NCBI GenBank assembly: GCA_041635755.1
Contig: JBFKUL010000006.1
Coordinates: 1 to 31,732 of the forward strand
Direction: 5' to 3'
DNA length: 31,732 nt
From: JBFKUL01 sp041635755
Lineage (GTDB): Bacteria; Pseudomonadota; Gammaproteobacteria; Burkholderiales; SG8-39
In this document: positions 31,652 through 31,732 of the stretch, piece after piece
Layout of the letters: each line of letters starts with the position of its first letter
Position numbering within the stretch: position 1 is the first letter of the stretch
Translations under genes and position numbers: made by a program
Notes under the pieces: generated by a model
What the model was told of the DNA's origin: nothing
The model's database searches: none
Seen by the model: the letters and a program-made list of their open reading frames with translations, nothing else

Positions 31652-31732
31652 TCATACCCGAAACCAGAGCGGCGGCACCAGTGCGGGCGGCAGCACGGCC
31701 GCGTCGACGGAGGGCAGATGTGGACTTTTGGC
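31652..31732 (-). CDS. C-terminal end of a probable AlkB/fatty-acid-desaturase-type membrane protein (partial)
   Basis: The last 26 codons, running in from the right edge, encode a peptide ending LPPALVPPLWFRV before a TGA. The end ALVPPLW-x-RV followed by M(D/N)PRV is typical of AlkB-type alkane hydroxylases and related desaturases. Here the stop falls exactly where MNPRV would be expected, while the bases directly after it encode MNPRVSRLGV in the next frame (stop at 31623). This suggests either a frameshift that trims ten residues or a natural end. The identification rests on a short motif. Confidence 0.4.
   Translation of the reverse strand, partial: AKSPHLPSVDAAVLPPALVPPLWFRV

Noticed and set aside
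1..31732. tRNA or rRNA genes, insertion sequences, attachment sites
   Set aside because: I looked for T-loop consensus (GGTTCGAATCC-like), rRNA-like stretches, transposase motifs and flanking repeats and saw none; a covariance scan (tRNAscan-type) would be needed to exclude a diverged tRNA.

Overview
The window reads as chromosomal DNA of a GC-rich (roughly two-thirds G+C by eye) betaproteobacterium, most likely Burkholderiales-like. The arguments are a metG / apbC / dcd / ornithine decarboxylase block, a GlrK-QseG-GlrR-type two-component operon, a TssQ-like lipoprotein, a TAXI-TRAP transporter and a type IV pilin-like C-terminus. This placement is inference from gene content; there is no rRNA. 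Genes are densely packed: no gene-free stretch exceeds 300 bases, and the longest (8763-9031) holds a promoter and a small ORF. I see no tRNA, rRNA, CRISPR array, insertion sequence or phage gene.

Region 1 (1-6897): the end of a pilin-like gene with a clear terminator, then a minus-strand series transcribed leftward: metG, a class III nucleotide cyclase with a PEGA tail, a TssQ-like lipoprotein, a membrane-anchored Ser/Thr kinase and a SulP anion transporter. The middle four look like a signalling cassette. Region 2 (7017-10824): apbC (Fe-S carrier), dcd (dCTP deaminase), then a perfect-consensus sigma70 promoter driving a 21-codon ORF with a near-perfect Shine-Dalgarno sequence and, 18 nt later, an ornithine-type decarboxylase ending in a strong terminator; folA converges on it.

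Region 3 (10914-14282): sensor kinase, coiled-coil lipoprotein and sigma54-activator response regulator in one tight operon (GlrK/QseG/GlrR architecture). Region 4 (14329-18720): an MFS transporter with a TTG start, a secreted DUF3179 plus DUF1223 pair sharing an ATGA overlap, and an orphan DGQHR-motif (DndB-like) protein with no dnd genes beside it.

Region 5 (18731-24423): a CoA-transferase plus 2-oxo-acid hydratase operon, a divergent VOC protein with a small membrane protein coupled behind it, and a TAXI-type TRAP transporter whose binding-protein and permease genes are separated by mutually exclusive hairpins. Region 6 (24536-31732): a minus-strand series of HpaI-type aldolase, D-2-hydroxyacid dehydrogenase, zwf and a GH15 glycosidase fused to DUF547, preceded by a PHB-depolymerase-family esterase and the end of a probable AlkB/desaturase-type gene. 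The themes are carbon metabolism, organic-acid uptake and signalling. The items least explained by textbook annotation are the decarboxylase leader ORF, the orphan DGQHR protein, the GH15-DUF547 fusion and the kinase/cyclase cassette.
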